From positions 1 to 5,381 of the forward strand of contig QIGA01000075.1 in the NCBI GenBank assembly GCA_003229915.1: 5,381 nt of DNA. Direction: 5' to 3'. Numbering within the stretch: position 1 is the stretch's first letter; every line of letters begins with the position of its first letter. This stretch comes from Chloroflexota bacterium (lineage in GTDB: Bacteria > Chloroflexota > Dehalococcoidia > SZUA-161). This document shows positions 5,269 through 5,381 of the stretch, one piece after another. Under the pieces are notes generated by a model. It saw only the letters and a program-made list of their open reading frames with translations, was not told the DNA's origin and did not search any database. A program made the position numbers and the translations under genes.

Positions 5269-5381
5269 CACTACCTTCGGTAAACTCCCTATATTCTGTC
5301 TGACCGCCTGTCTCAATCTCCCGCTTGCTCACAGCTCCTGCGACCGAGGGAGAAGCTGCTGCTCGAAGCGTTGACTGAGGC
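5269..5381. other. Right-edge region without a supportable gene
   Basis: This stretch follows the zinc-ribbon stop. A plus-strand frame open from about 5290 to the edge reads LLRPREKLLLEALTEA near its end but has no ATG, GTG or TTG in a suitable place. A minus-strand frame entering from the edge stops at TGA (5331-5329) after 17 codons and could be the tail of a gene beyond the window. Neither can be decided here, and no terminator is evident. Confidence 0.4.

Noticed and set aside
4746..5285. TCGGTAAAC repeated at 4746-4754 and 5277-5285, flanking the zinc-ribbon gene, as a transposition target-site duplication
   Set aside because: There is no transposase or terminal inverted repeat, and one copy sits in the SGNH promoter spacer. 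A 9-bp repeat over 500 bases can arise by chance.

Overview
The window looks like a piece of an ordinary bacterial chromosome. Most of it is a tight minus-strand isoprenoid-precursor operon. Transcribed from high to low coordinates it runs rpiB (ribose-5-phosphate isomerase B, 3599-3159), dxs (1-deoxy-D-xylulose-5-phosphate synthase, 3110-1227) and a trans-prenyl diphosphate synthase (1165-113). The gaps are only 48 and 61 bases. Each gene has a start codon that matches its family and a plausible Shine-Dalgarno (SD) site. RpiB handles the pentose-phosphate pool, Dxs makes the first committed MEP-pathway intermediate, and the prenyl synthase consumes the end products IPP and DMAPP. The residues before its first Asp-rich motif point to a C20 (geranylgeranyl) product.

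Upstream of this operon on the same strand, after a 263-base non-coding gap, is a gene for an SGNH/GDSL-type hydrolase-like protein (4651-3863). Its catalytic-triad motifs can be seen, but its first 60 or so residues are not recognisable. Divergent from it on the plus strand is a small membrane protein with two N-terminal zinc ribbons and two transmembrane helices (4858-5268). The space between these two genes holds two facing sigma70-like promoters, both with 17-base spacers.

The organism is a bacterium of medium GC. The gene order, the actinobacterial/archaeal-like prenyl synthase (no insertion in its first Asp-rich motif) and the zinc-ribbon membrane protein would fit Chloroflexota, perhaps Dehalococcoidia. 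This is inference from memory, not a database result, and confidence is low to moderate.

No mobile element, CRISPR array, rRNA or tRNA was seen, and I do not see an undescribed multi-gene system. The most interesting signals are regulatory. A perfect 12-bp inverted repeat in the rpiB leader would lock up the rpiB SD site. A promoter inside the 5' end of the longest zinc-ribbon reading frame implies a nearly leaderless transcript. A strongly SD-preceded, out-of-frame membrane peptide lies inside the N-terminal coding region of the SGNH gene. The left end (1-112) and right end (5269-5381) contain no supportable gene.
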